DNA of 64,000 bases from an uncultured Burkholderiales bacterium (GTDB lineage Bacteria > Pseudomonadota > Gammaproteobacteria > Burkholderiales > Burkholderiaceae_C): positions 1 to 64,000 of the forward strand of contig CALMYH010000040.1 in NCBI GenBank assembly GCA_937873395.1. Reading direction: 5' to 3'. The position numbers were made by a program, and so were the translations under genes. Numbering within the stretch: the stretch's first letter is position 1; each line of letters starts with the position of its first letter. The notes below the pieces were generated by a model. The model saw only the letters and a list, made by a program, of their open reading frames with translations. It did not search any database and was not told the DNA's origin. Below, one piece after another: positions 49,011 through 57,071 of the stretch.

Positions 49011-50606
49011 GACGCGGAGGGCGCTGCGGCGGCTCCCGCTCCAGCCGCATCACCTGCGCCTGCAAGTGCACCCGCAGCGGCCCCGGCCGCTGCGTCGGTG
49101 GTGGCCCCCACGGCCGCCAGCTACGGCGGCTCGGCCGACATCGAATGCGATGTGCTGGTGCTGGGCGCCGGCCCTGGCGGTTATTCGGCCGCCTTCCGCG
49201 CTGCGGATCTCGGCCTGAAGGTCGTGATCGTCGAGCGCTACGCCCAGCTGGGCGGTGTCTGCCTGAACGTGGGCTGCATCCCGTCCAAGGCCTTGCTGCA
49301 CGTGGCTGCCGTGATGGATGAAGTGAGCCACATGGCGGACCTGGGGGTGGAGTTCGGCCGCCCGGTGGTCAACATCGAAAAGCTGCGCGGCCACAAGGAA
49401 AAGGTGATCACCAAGCTCACCGGTGGTCTGGCCGCCATGGCCAAGATGCGCAAGGTCACCACCGTGCGCGGTTATGGTGCTTTTGTCGGCCCGAACCATG
49501 TCGAAGTGGAAGAGACGACCGGCACGGGCCAGGACAAGACTGGGACCAAGAAGGTCGTGGCCTTCAAGCGCGCGATCATCGCCGCCGGCTCGCAGGCCGT
49601 GCGCCTGCCGTTCTTCCCGCAGGACGATCGCATCGTGGACTCGACCGGTGCGCTGGCGCTGAAGGGCGTGCCCAAGAAGATGCTGATCGTCGGCGGCGGC
49701 ATCATCGGCCTGGAGATGGGCACGGTGTACAGCACGCTGGGTGCCCGCCTGGACGTTGTCGAGATGATGGACGGCCTGATGCAGGGCGCTGATCGCGACC
49801 TGGTGAAGGTCTGGGAAAAGATGAACAAGGGCCGCTTCGACAACATCATGTTGAAGACCAAGACCGTGGGCGCCACGGCCACGCCCGAAGGCATCCAGGT
49901 GCAATTCGAGGGTCTGGATGGCAGCAAGAGCGAAGGCACCTACGACCTGGTGCTGCAGGCCGTGGGCCGCACGCCCAACGGCAAGAAAATCGCTGCCGAC
50001 AAGGCCGGCGTGGCGGTGACCGACCGCGGCTTCATCAACGTCGACATCCAGATGCGCACCAACGTGCCGCACATCTTCGCCATCGGCGACATCGTGGGAC
50101 AGCCCATGCTGGCGCACAAGGCGGTGCACGAGGCGCACGTGGCGGCGGAGGTCATCGCCGGTGAACTGCAGGGTAACCAGGAGCTGGCCGCGGCCGCCTT
50201 CAACGCCCGCGTGATCCCCAGTGTGGCCTATACCGACCCCGAGGTGGCCTGGGTGGGTCTGACCGAGGACCAGGCCAAGGCGCAGGGCATCAAGGTGAAG
50301 AAGGGCTTGTTCCCGTGGACGGCTTCGGGTCGCGCCATTGCCAACGGCCGCGACGAAGGCTTCACCAAGCTGCTGTTCGACGACTCGCCAGAGGCCCATG
50401 GCCACGGCAAGATCCTGGGCGGCGGCATGGTGGGCACCCACGCCGGCGACATGATCGGCGAGATTGCGCTGGCCATCGAAATGGGCGCCGACGCGGTGGA
50501 CATCGGCAAGACCATCCACCCGCACCCCACACTGGGCGAAAGCATCGGCATGGCGGCGGAAGTGGCGCACGGGTCGTGTACCGACTTGCCACCGGCCAAG
50601 CGGTAA
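48783..50606 (+). CDS. lpdA: Dihydrolipoamide dehydrogenase (E3) with N-terminal lipoyl domain
   Basis: E3 reoxidises dihydrolipoyl groups with FAD and NAD+. The 607-residue protein is longer than the usual 470 because it starts with a full lipoyl domain (Lys43 in [11 protein letters not shown]) and an Ala/Pro linker. The disulfide oxidoreductase follows: FAD motif [20 protein letters not shown], redox pair [19 protein letters not shown] motif [20 protein letters not shown] and active-site HPHPTLGES. The lipoyl-fused form is known in several Betaproteobacteria. It closes the ace operon, 15 bases after aceF. Confidence 0.97.
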   Translation: MALMDIKVPDIGDFDEVAVIELLVKPGDTVKAEQSLITVESDKASMEIPSSHAGVVKELKVKLGDKVSEGSIVLVLDAEGAAAAPAPAASPAPASAPAAAPAAASVVAPTAASYGGSADIECDVLVLGAGPGGYSAAFRAADLGLKVVIVERYAQLGGVCLNVGCIPSKALLHVAAVMDEVSHMADLGVEFGRPVVNIEKLRGHKEKVITKLTGGLAAMAKMRKVTTVRGYGAFVGPNHVEVEETTGTGQDKTGTKKVVAFKRAIIAAGSQAVRLPFFPQDDRIVDSTGALALKGVPKKMLIVGGGIIGLEMGTVYSTLGARLDVVEMMDGLMQGADRDLVKVWEKMNKGRFDNIMLKTKTVGATATPEGIQVQFEGLDGSKSEGTYDLVLQAVGRTPNGKKIAADKAGVAVTDRGFINVDIQMRTNVPHIFAIGDIVGQPMLAHKAVHEAHVAAEVIAGELQGNQELAAAAFNARVIPSVAYTDPEVAWVGLTEDQAKAQGIKVKKGLFPWTASGRAIANGRDEGFTKLLFDDSPEAHGHGKILGGGMVGTHAGDMIGEIALAIEMGADAVDIGKTIHPHPTLGESIGMAAEVAHGSCTDLPPAKR

Positions 50607-50629
50607 AACGCTTTTGCGCCAAGCAGACT

Positions 50630-50667
50630 GAAGCCCCGGACGGGAAGCCGTTCGGGGCTTCCTGTTG
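50630..50667 (+). terminator. Terminator after lpdA
   Basis: GAAGCCCCG (50630-50638) pairs with CGGGGCTTC (50653-50661) across 14 bases. The tail CTGTTGTC is only mildly T-rich. The position 24 bases after lpdA supports it. Confidence 0.7.
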
Positions 50668-50717
50668 TCGCGTCATCATCACCCGTGTCAGGTGACCCCT
50701 GACGCTGCGGGTTGGGG

Positions 50718-51374
50718 TCACGCCGGCGGCGCGGGTGGCCGTCCCACCGTCTGCGTGAGCAGGATCTGCTGATCCGGCGTCAGCTGCATCGCGTGCATCA
50801 AGGCGCTGCGGTCGAACCAGGCACGCACCACTGTTGCGAGACCCGCCGAAGCGCACCACAGGTAGACGTTCTGGGCCATCGCGCCCGCAGCGACCGAGGC
50901 AAAGGACTCGCGCGAGGAAGCGGGAACCATCTTCATGCGGCTGTGGTCGGCGACGAAGATCAGATCCAGCGGTGCGGTGTCCACAAAGTCCTGGTATCCG
51001 GTGACCTGGCGCACGTCCTCGGCCTTCATCAGCAGGAGGGTGTGGCGCGGCGCTTCGTAGCGGTACAGGCCCTGCGGCAAAGCGACGTACAGGTCGACTT
51101 CCTGCGCGTTCAGCGCCGAGGGCGCGGTACGGCCGCCGAGTGAGGTTCGGTTGATGCCTGCCGCGACCCACAGCACATTGGACAGCTCCTGGGGTGTCAG
51201 CGCTTCGGGACTGAACTCGCGAGCCGAGTGCCGCCGGCGCAGCGCCTGCATCAGCGGCAGACCACCCGTTGTATCCGCCGCAGGCAGGGGCAACTCACCC
51301 AATGACTCTCCGGCGACAGGCTGGCCATGCAGATGTCCCAGCATGCCGAGGGCGAGTTTGGTCAGCGTGTTCAT
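50718..51374 (-). CDS. Nitroreductase-family (SagB-like) protein
   Basis: This is a predicted FMN-binding nitroreductase-fold protein of 218 residues. Visible parts are the N-terminal LMQALRRRHSAREFSPEALTPQELSNVLWVAAGINR (FMN phosphate-binding Arg/Ser), the TAPSALNAQEVDLYVAL segment, and SRESFASVAAGAMAQNVYLWCASAGLATVVRAWFDRSAL towards the end. These fit the SagB/ThcOx-like branch. The ATG at 51374 has a CGGAG site; an upstream ATG would add 29 residues. A hydrophobic N-terminus (MNTLTKLALGML) could be a weak signal. The substrate is unknown. It is divergent from msrP. Confidence 0.83.
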   Translation of the reverse strand: MNTLTKLALGMLGHLHGQPVAGESLGELPLPAADTTGGLPLMQALRRRHSAREFSPEALTPQELSNVLWVAAGINRTSLGGRTAPSALNAQEVDLYVALPQGLYRYEAPRHTLLLMKAEDVRQVTGYQDFVDTAPLDLIFVADHSRMKMVPASSRESFASVAAGAMAQNVYLWCASAGLATVVRAWFDRSALMHAMQLTPDQQILLTQTVGRPPAPPA

Positions 51375-51493
51375 GGGCGATGCTCCGAAGGGATATCGAC
51401 GGGTGAAGGGGCCCACCTGGCCCTGAACTCCACCGCTTCTTATGTTCGAGGAGCCGGGCAAGGATGATCGAAACTGTGGTGGGTCTGAACCCT

Positions 51494-51510
51494 ATCAAAG
51501 GCTGTTTGAT
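51494..51510. promoter_or_regulatory. Operator-like inverted repeat between nitroreductase and msrP
   Basis: ATCAAA (51494-51499) and TTTGAT (51505-51510) form a perfect 6-5-6 inverted repeat in the 267-base divergent spacer. It could be the site of a dimeric regulator for one or both genes. No regulator gene is adjacent. Confidence 0.4.
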
Positions 51511-51520
51511 CAGACAAGCA

Positions 51521-51590
51521 GGTAGCCCGAGCTTTTCATGCGAACGACGGGTTACCCGAAGCTGCCCCTGTACCGCTGCGGAGCAGCGGT
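51521..51590 (+). other. Two stem-loops upstream of msrP
   Basis: GGTAGCCCG (51521-51529) pairs with CGGGTTACC (51548-51556, one G-T), and ACCGCTGC (51572-51579) pairs with GCAGCGGT (51583-51590) across a three-base loop, followed by TATTGTGTTTGT. The second could be an intrinsic terminator or leader element ahead of msrP. Confidence 0.45.
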
Positions 51591-51641
51591 TATTGTGTTT
51601 GTGCCAAACTGGGGACCGAGTTCAGTTTCAGGAGTGTTGCC

Positions 51642-52634
51642 GTGATCATCCGAAACGCCGCGTCCGGATTCATCCACCCCGTTGCCAGCGACATCACACC
51701 CAGGCAGGCCTACCTCAGCCGTCGGCAGTGGATGCTTTCGGCGGCAGCGGGCGCCACCCTGGCCTCGACCATGGCCTGGGCGCCACCGGCCCGCGCTGCC
51801 ACGGCGGCACCCGGTGTGCTGTCACCGCTGAAGGGGCGTGCCAGTGCGGTCGATGGCGCCCGTACCCTCGAAAAGATCACCCCCTACAAGGATGCGACCT
51901 CGTACAACAACTTCTACGAGTTCGGCATGGACAAGTCCGACCCGGCGCGCCATGCGCACCGCATGAAGGTCCGTCCCTGGACCGTGTCGGTGGAAGGCCT
52001 GGTGGGAAAACCGCGTGTTTTCGACCTGGAAGACCTGCTCAAGCTGTCCCCGATGGAGGAGCGCATCTACCGGATGCGGTGTGTCGAAGGCTGGTCCATG
52101 GTGATTCCCTGGGTCGGCTACTCGCTCTCGCACCTGATCGAGGCAGTGCAGCCGCTGGGCAGCGCCAGGTACATCGAGTTCCACACCCTGGTGGACCCCG
52201 AGACCATGCCGGGTGTGCGCGCGCGCATCCTCGACTGGCCCTATGTGGAAGGCCTTCGGCTCGATGAAGCCCGGCACCCGTTGACCCTGCTCACCTTCGG
52301 CATGTACGGCGAGGTGCTGCCGAACCAGAACGGAGCACCCGTGCGCATGGTGATTCCCTGGAAATACGGATTCAAGAGCGGCAAGTCCGTGGTCCGCATC
52401 CGCTTTGTCGAGCAGCAGCCGGCGACCTCATGGGTGAAGTCGGCGCCCGACGAGTATGGGTTCTATTCCAACGTCAATCCGGATGTGCATCACCCGCGCT
52501 GGAGCCAGGCGACCGAGCGCCGGATAGGCGAGGGCGGTTTGACCGCTCGCCGGCACAGGACCCAGCTGTTCAATGGCTACGAGGCCCAGGTCGGCCAGTT
52601 GTACGCGGGCATGGACCTGCGCCGCTCCTTCTGA
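51642..52634 (+). CDS. msrP: Periplasmic methionine sulfoxide reductase catalytic subunit MsrP
   Basis: MsrP is a molybdopterin enzyme that repairs oxidised methionine in periplasmic proteins, fed with electrons by MsrQ. The 330-residue product has a Tat signal ([20 protein letters not shown]), the conserved [15 protein letters not shown], the Mo-ligating Cys in [18 protein letters not shown], and the C-terminal block [33 protein letters not shown]. The start is a GTG at 51642 behind a CAGGAG site with correct spacing. It is followed by msrQ after 20 bases. Confidence 0.95.
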   Translation: MIIRNAASGFIHPVASDITPRQAYLSRRQWMLSAAAGATLASTMAWAPPARAATAAPGVLSPLKGRASAVDGARTLEKITPYKDATSYNNFYEFGMDKSDPARHAHRMKVRPWTVSVEGLVGKPRVFDLEDLLKLSPMEERIYRMRCVEGWSMVIPWVGYSLSHLIEAVQPLGSARYIEFHTLVDPETMPGVRARILDWPYVEGLRLDEARHPLTLLTFGMYGEVLPNQNGAPVRMVIPWKYGFKSGKSVVRIRFVEQQPATSWVKSAPDEYGFYSNVNPDVHHPRWSQATERRIGEGGLTARRHRTQLFNGYEAQVGQLYAGMDLRRSF

Positions 52635-52654
52635 GCCCGGGCAGCGGCAGGCCG

Positions 52655-53266
52655 ATGCGGCTCAGGCGGGTCAAGCCGTTTCTGCTGGCGCTTGCAGGTG
52701 CGCCGGCCCTTTGGCTGTGGTTCGCGGCGCTGACCGACCGGCTGGGGGCCAATCCGGCCGAGGCCCTGATTCGCGGTCTCGGGGAGTGGACCCTGATCAT
52801 GCTTTGCCTGACCTTGTCCATCACACCACTGAGGCAATGGACCGGGCGTCCTGAATGGGCCTTGCTGCGCAGAGGTCTGGGCCTGTGGAGTTTTGCCTAT
52901 GCGGTGCAGCACTTCACCGTGTACTTGTGGCTGGACATGGAGTGGGGCCTGGCCCAGACCTGGGCCGATGTGCTTCAGAGGCCCTTCATCCTGGTGGGCA
53001 GCCTGGCCGTGCTGCTCATGCTGCCCCTGGCGGCCACCTCCTTCAACGGTGCCGTGAAGAGGCTGGGTGCCACGCGCTGGAAGCGTCTGCATGCCAGCGT
53101 CCATCTGATCGCTGCGCTTGCCCTGCTTCACTTCTTCTGGATGCGCAGCGGAAAGAGCGATTACGCCGACGTGCTGTTCTTCGCGTTGGTCCTGAGCCTG
53201 CTCTGGGCCTTGCGCTTGTTGCGGCGGTGGAAAAAATCGGGGTCCCAGACCTCGTCCCCTTCCTGA
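52655..53266 (+). CDS. msrQ: MsrQ heme-binding membrane subunit
   Basis: MsrQ is the inner-membrane cytochrome b-type partner that passes quinol electrons to MsrP. The 203-residue protein has about six membrane segments, GEWTLIMLCLTLSITPLR, LLRRGLGLWSFAYAVQHFTVYLW (His ligand), and WKRLHASVHLIAALALLHFFW with conserved His residues. It ends in a short basic, Ser-rich tail. The ATG at 52655 follows msrP directly, so the two are one operon. Confidence 0.93.
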   Translation: MRLRRVKPFLLALAGAPALWLWFAALTDRLGANPAEALIRGLGEWTLIMLCLTLSITPLRQWTGRPEWALLRRGLGLWSFAYAVQHFTVYLWLDMEWGLAQTWADVLQRPFILVGSLAVLLMLPLAATSFNGAVKRLGATRWKRLHASVHLIAALALLHFFWMRSGKSDYADVLFFALVLSLLWALRLLRRWKKSGSQTSSPS

Positions 53267-53670
53267 TCCGGAGTCTTCCTCCGGTCGGGCGAGCGAGCGG
53301 GTCCTATCGTATTTCCCACAAGCAGACCGGTGGACTCCATCCTCAGGTGGGGGGGCCATGCTAGGCGGATGGTGCACGATCATCGGATTACAAAGACAAG
53401 CCATTGAAAGGTCTTGTTTCAATTGCTCTGCCAATTGCCCCCCAACGGCTGCCTTCGGTCAGAAAGGTGCTTGGCCTGTCGTCCGCCTACATGACACTTC
53501 GCGCCGGATGGAACACAGATCCTGATGCCGTGAAGTGTTCATCGTCAGGCTCATCAGAGGGTGCCGTGTGGACCAGCCGGTATACAGCTGACGCGCCTTG
53601 TGAGCGGCGTGGCATGCGCCGCATCTGTCGTTTGTAACGTCATTGTCACGCCACCTTTGTTGGAGGGCTC
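53267..53670 (+). promoter_or_regulatory. 404-base intergenic region before the DUF1800 gene
   Basis: I see no convincing gene here. It holds a perfect inverted repeat ATTGAAA (53403-53409) / TTTCAAT (53417-53423), two CAATTG copies 12 bases apart (53420-53425, 53432-53437), and a 7-bp pair ACACTTC (53494-53500) / GAAGTGT (53532-53538). It is locally less GC-rich than the genes, as expected of a control region. No confident -35/-10 pair could be picked. Confidence 0.45.
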
Positions 53671-55416
53671 ATGGATTCCCATTCACTGCCTGATGCCCGG
53701 AAGACTTGCAGCCGGGCGCGGTCTTTGTCCTGGCGCCTGCTCACCGGCTCATTGCTACTGGCTTTGGCAGCGTGCGGCGGCGGGGAAGACAGCAACGCCA
53801 ACCGCCATTCCTCCGCTGACCTGGGCCTGATGACGCCTGCGGCCGCGTCACGTTTCCTTCACCAGGCCACCTTTGGTGCCACGGAACAGGACATCGCCGA
53901 CGTGCAGCAGGTGGGCTACCGAACCTGGGTCGAAGAGCAATTCGCCGTGCCCCTCAACCCCAACGGGTACCTGAACCACCTGGTGGCCCGAGGGGACAAC
54001 GGCGGCAATGGCAATCATTTCATTGAGGCGTTCTGGAAACACGCGGTCTCAGCGGACGACCAGTTGCGTCAACGCGTGGCCTTCGCCCTGTCGCAGATCT
54101 TCGTGATTTCGTTCAACGAACCGGAGGTGGCGAGATTCCCTCGGGGTGTCGCGTCCTATTACGACACGCTGGTCCGGCACTCGTTCGGAAATTTCCGCGA
54201 CCTCCTCGAGGACGTGTCGCTGCACCCGATGATGGGCCTGTACCTGACGCATCTGCGCAACCGCAAGGAGGACCCTGCCAGCGGCCGTCTGCCGGACGAG
54301 AACTATGCGCGCGAGGTGATGCAACTGTTCACCATCGGATTGAACCAGCTCAACCTGGATGGCACACCGCGCCGGGTCAACGGCCAGCCGGTCCCGACCT
54401 ACTCTTCGGAAGATGTTTCGGAGCTTGCCAAGGTCTTCACCGGATGGAGCTGGGCCGGGCCCGATCTGGACGAGGCCCGCTTCAACGGGCAGCGCAATCC
54501 TGCAGCCAGTGCCACGCGCTCAATGCAAAGCTACGCGCATCACCACTCCACGTCGCCCAAGCGCTTCCTGGGTGTCAATGTCCCGGCTCAGAACCGGCCC
54601 GAGCCCGAGGTGAGTTTGCGTCTGGCCATGAACACGCTGTTCAACCATCCGAATGTCGGCCCTTTCATCTGCCATCAGCTCATCCAGCGGCTCGTGACCA
54701 GCAACCCGCGCCCAGGTCACGTCGAACGTTGTGCCCGCGCTTTCAACGGACAGGGCGGTACGCCGCGAGGTGACATGAAGGCCGTGATCCGGGCCATCCT
54801 GCTTGACAGCGACGCCCGTCTGCCGTCGGCCAGCAATACCGACGGCAAGCTGCGCGAACCGGTGCTTCGGATGGCGAATTTTCTTCGGGCTTTCGAGGCG
54901 CGCTCGCAGTCCGGCAACTTCACCGGCATCGGTAACACCAGCAACCCCGAGAACAGCCTGGGCCAGACACCCATGCATTCGAATTCGGTTTTCAACTTCT
55001 TTCGACCAGGTTACGTTCCTCCGAATTCCGAGCTGGCGGCGCGAAATCTGAATGCACCTGAAATGCAGCTGGTCCACGAAGTTTCCGTGGCCGGGTACCT
55101 CAACTTCATGCACACCCGGCTGACCATTGACAACAACCGCGATGTGCGGCACGGCTATGGCCGTGAACTCGCATTGGCCTCTGATCCTGCGGCATTGGTG
55201 GATCGCCTGAATCTGTTGCTCACCGGCGGTCAATTGGGCGCACAGTCCCGGACACTGGTGGTCGAGGCGGTGTCCTCACGTGCAGTGCCCGCTCCCACCC
55301 GAAACAGCTCGGGAGCCATCACGAACCAGAGCACGATCGACAACGCCTTGCGCGACCGGGTCTACATCGCCGTGCTGCTGACCATGGCCGCCCCCGAATA
55401 CTTGGCACAGAAGTGA
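53671..55416 (+). CDS. DUF1800-family exported (lipo)protein
   Basis: This 581-residue protein is exported: a basic N-region, a hydrophobic stretch RLLTGSLLLALAACGGG and a lipobox-like LAAC suggest a lipoprotein. The body matches DUF1800: AASRFLHQATFGATEQDI, then VEEQF, DDQLRQRVAFALSQIFVIS, GRLPDENYAREVMQLFTIGLNQL, and KVFTGWSWAG. A GGAGG site precedes the ATG at 53671. It is followed after 14 bases by a DUF1501 gene, a pairing repeatedly seen in bacterial genomes. The family function is not established; I infer only that the two act together outside the cytoplasm. Confidence 0.85.
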   Translation: MDSHSLPDARKTCSRARSLSWRLLTGSLLLALAACGGGEDSNANRHSSADLGLMTPAAASRFLHQATFGATEQDIADVQQVGYRTWVEEQFAVPLNPNGYLNHLVARGDNGGNGNHFIEAFWKHAVSADDQLRQRVAFALSQIFVISFNEPEVARFPRGVASYYDTLVRHSFGNFRDLLEDVSLHPMMGLYLTHLRNRKEDPASGRLPDENYAREVMQLFTIGLNQLNLDGTPRRVNGQPVPTYSSEDVSELAKVFTGWSWAGPDLDEARFNGQRNPAASATRSMQSYAHHHSTSPKRFLGVNVPAQNRPEPEVSLRLAMNTLFNHPNVGPFICHQLIQRLVTSNPRPGHVERCARAFNGQGGTPRGDMKAVIRAILLDSDARLPSASNTDGKLREPVLRMANFLRAFEARSQSGNFTGIGNTSNPENSLGQTPMHSNSVFNFFRPGYVPPNSELAARNLNAPEMQLVHEVSVAGYLNFMHTRLTIDNNRDVRHGYGRELALASDPAALVDRLNLLLTGGQLGAQSRTLVVEAVSSRAVPAPTRNSSGAITNQSTIDNALRDRVYIAVLLTMAAPEYLAQK

Positions 55417-55430
55417 GAAGGAGTCCGATC

Positions 55431-56918
55431 ATGTCCCGTCACGATGCCTCCCGACGCGAGTTTCTCCGGCATGCGGCCATGCTGTCCGGCGCGGCAGGTG
55501 CCGCTGCCGCACCACTCGCCCTCAACTTGATGGCCATGAGCACGGCGGCAGCACAGACCAGCGACTACCGTGCCATCGTCTGCCTGTTCCTGTTTGGCGG
55601 CAACGACGCTGCCAACATGGTGCTTGCCACCGACACCGAGTCCTGGGCCCAGTACGTCAGCGCCCGACAGAGGGATCCGGATCCTCTGGCGCTGCGTCCC
55701 GCCGGAACTCCCCCCAACGACGCTGCGGTGGCCGGCTCGCCCGACGCATTGGGCGGGATTCTTCCCATCAGCCCCGCGAATGGCGTCTCTTCCGCGCAGA
55801 ACGTCGGGCGGACGTTCGCCCTGCATCCCTCCATGTCGGCGGTGCAAGGACTGTTCGCGTCGGGCCGTTTGTCGATCGTGGCCAACGTCGGCCCCCTTGT
55901 TGAACCGATTGCCCACCGGGACGAATTCAGGATTCGGCGTCGTCCACCTCAGATCGAGTCGCACAACGATCAGCAGTACCTGTGGCAGGCGCTCGCCGCG
56001 GAAGGTGCTCGCACAGGATGGGGCGGTAGGCTGGGCGACATGCTGGCTTCCCGCAACAGCAACACACTGTTCACCAACATCTCCGCATCGGGCAACGCCG
56101 TGTTCCTGGCCGGTCAGCAGACGTTCCAGTATCAGGTCAGTGGCAACAACGGTGCCACCGCCATCGGGGGGCTGACAGGTCAGTTGTTCGGTTCATCTGC
56201 CGCCGCACAGAACTTCGAAAAACTGATCAGAGGAGAGGGCAGCCAGCATCTGATCGCCCGGGACTACGCAGCGATCACCGGTCGCTCCATCGACGCGCAG
56301 GCCGCCTTCTCGGAGGCCTTCAACGCGACCGCCTCCCGCGTGCCGCCGCCCGACGGCTACCTCAATCCCCAGAACCGCCAGGTGGCGAACAATGGCCTGG
56401 CCACCCAGCTGCGCACGGTGCTGCGCACCATGGCGGCGCGCGAGCAACTGGGCACCCGCCGCCAGATCTTTTTCGTCAGCATCGGCGGCTTCGACACCCA
56501 CGACTTCCAGAACGGCAACCACGCCCGCCTCATGGCCCAGATTTCGCATGCGTTGGGTTACTTCGACGAGCAGGTGACGGCGCTGGGGCTGCGCGACAAC
56601 GTCACGCTGTTCACCGCCTCCGATTTCGGCAGAACCTTTGACAGCAACGGCAATGGCACCGACCATGCCTGGGGGGCCCACCATTTCGTTTACGGCGGAG
56701 CCGGATTGCGGGGCGGGCAGATCTTTGGCCGATTCCCCGAATATGGCTTCAGGCACGCCGACTCCTACGGCAACCGGGGCAACTGGATTCCCCAGATCGC
56801 CGTGGATCAGTTTGGGGCCACCCTGGGCCGCTGGTTCGGTGTCGGCGACAGCGATCTCAACAGGATCTTCCCGAATCTGGGCAACTTCGAGAGGCGCAAC
56901 CTGGGCATCTACGGCTGA
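55431..56918 (+). CDS. DUF1501-family Tat-exported protein
   Basis: This 495-residue protein starts with a Tat-type signal (SRREFLRHAAMLSGAAGAAA, ending near STAAAQ). The DUF1501 body opens with YRAIVCLFLFGGNDAANMVL. It contains IFFVSIGGFDTHDFQNGNHARLMAQISHAL, VTLFTASDFGRTFDSNGNGTDHAWGAHHFVYG and GGQIFGRFPEYG. DUF1501 is considered related to the alkaline-phosphatase/sulfatase superfamily, and the Asp/His-rich motifs could bind metal, but no reaction is known. I chose the ATG at 55431 (GAAGGAG site) over one six codons upstream. Confidence 0.87.
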   Translation: MSRHDASRREFLRHAAMLSGAAGAAAAPLALNLMAMSTAAAQTSDYRAIVCLFLFGGNDAANMVLATDTESWAQYVSARQRDPDPLALRPAGTPPNDAAVAGSPDALGGILPISPANGVSSAQNVGRTFALHPSMSAVQGLFASGRLSIVANVGPLVEPIAHRDEFRIRRRPPQIESHNDQQYLWQALAAEGARTGWGGRLGDMLASRNSNTLFTNISASGNAVFLAGQQTFQYQVSGNNGATAIGGLTGQLFGSSAAAQNFEKLIRGEGSQHLIARDYAAITGRSIDAQAAFSEAFNATASRVPPPDGYLNPQNRQVANNGLATQLRTVLRTMAAREQLGTRRQIFFVSIGGFDTHDFQNGNHARLMAQISHALGYFDEQVTALGLRDNVTLFTASDFGRTFDSNGNGTDHAWGAHHFVYGGAGLRGGQIFGRFPEYGFRHADSYGNRGNWIPQIAVDQFGATLGRWFGVGDSDLNRIFPNLGNFERRNLGIYG

Positions 56919-56937
56919 GGATCCAAGGGGGGTGCAG

Positions 56938-56973
56938 GCCTGCCGGCGCGACCGCCCGGCAGGCTTTTTTTTT
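56938..56973 (+). terminator. Strong intrinsic terminator after the DUF1501 gene
   Basis: GCCTGCCGG (56938-56946) pairs perfectly with CCGGCAGGC (56956-56964) across nine bases and is followed by nine Ts (56965-56973). It ends the DUF1800/DUF1501 unit. Confidence 0.95.
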
Positions 56974-57071
56974 CGCCCGATCGACTGGCGCTCGGGTCTA
57001 TGCAGCCGACCATGCCAAAATGACCGTCGAGGAGACAGAGGCGAGTACGCCGAAAAAGCAAGCCAAAGGCC

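Noticed and set aside
51494-51510. FNR-type site between the nitroreductase and msrP
   Set aside because: The half-sites ATCAAA/TTTGAT are in the wrong order for TTGAT-N4-ATCAA and the spacing differs.
53404-53637. 77-codon open frame in the intergenic region before the DUF1800 gene
   Set aside because: No ribosome site, no signal or domain, and it contains the inverted repeats that look like control elements.
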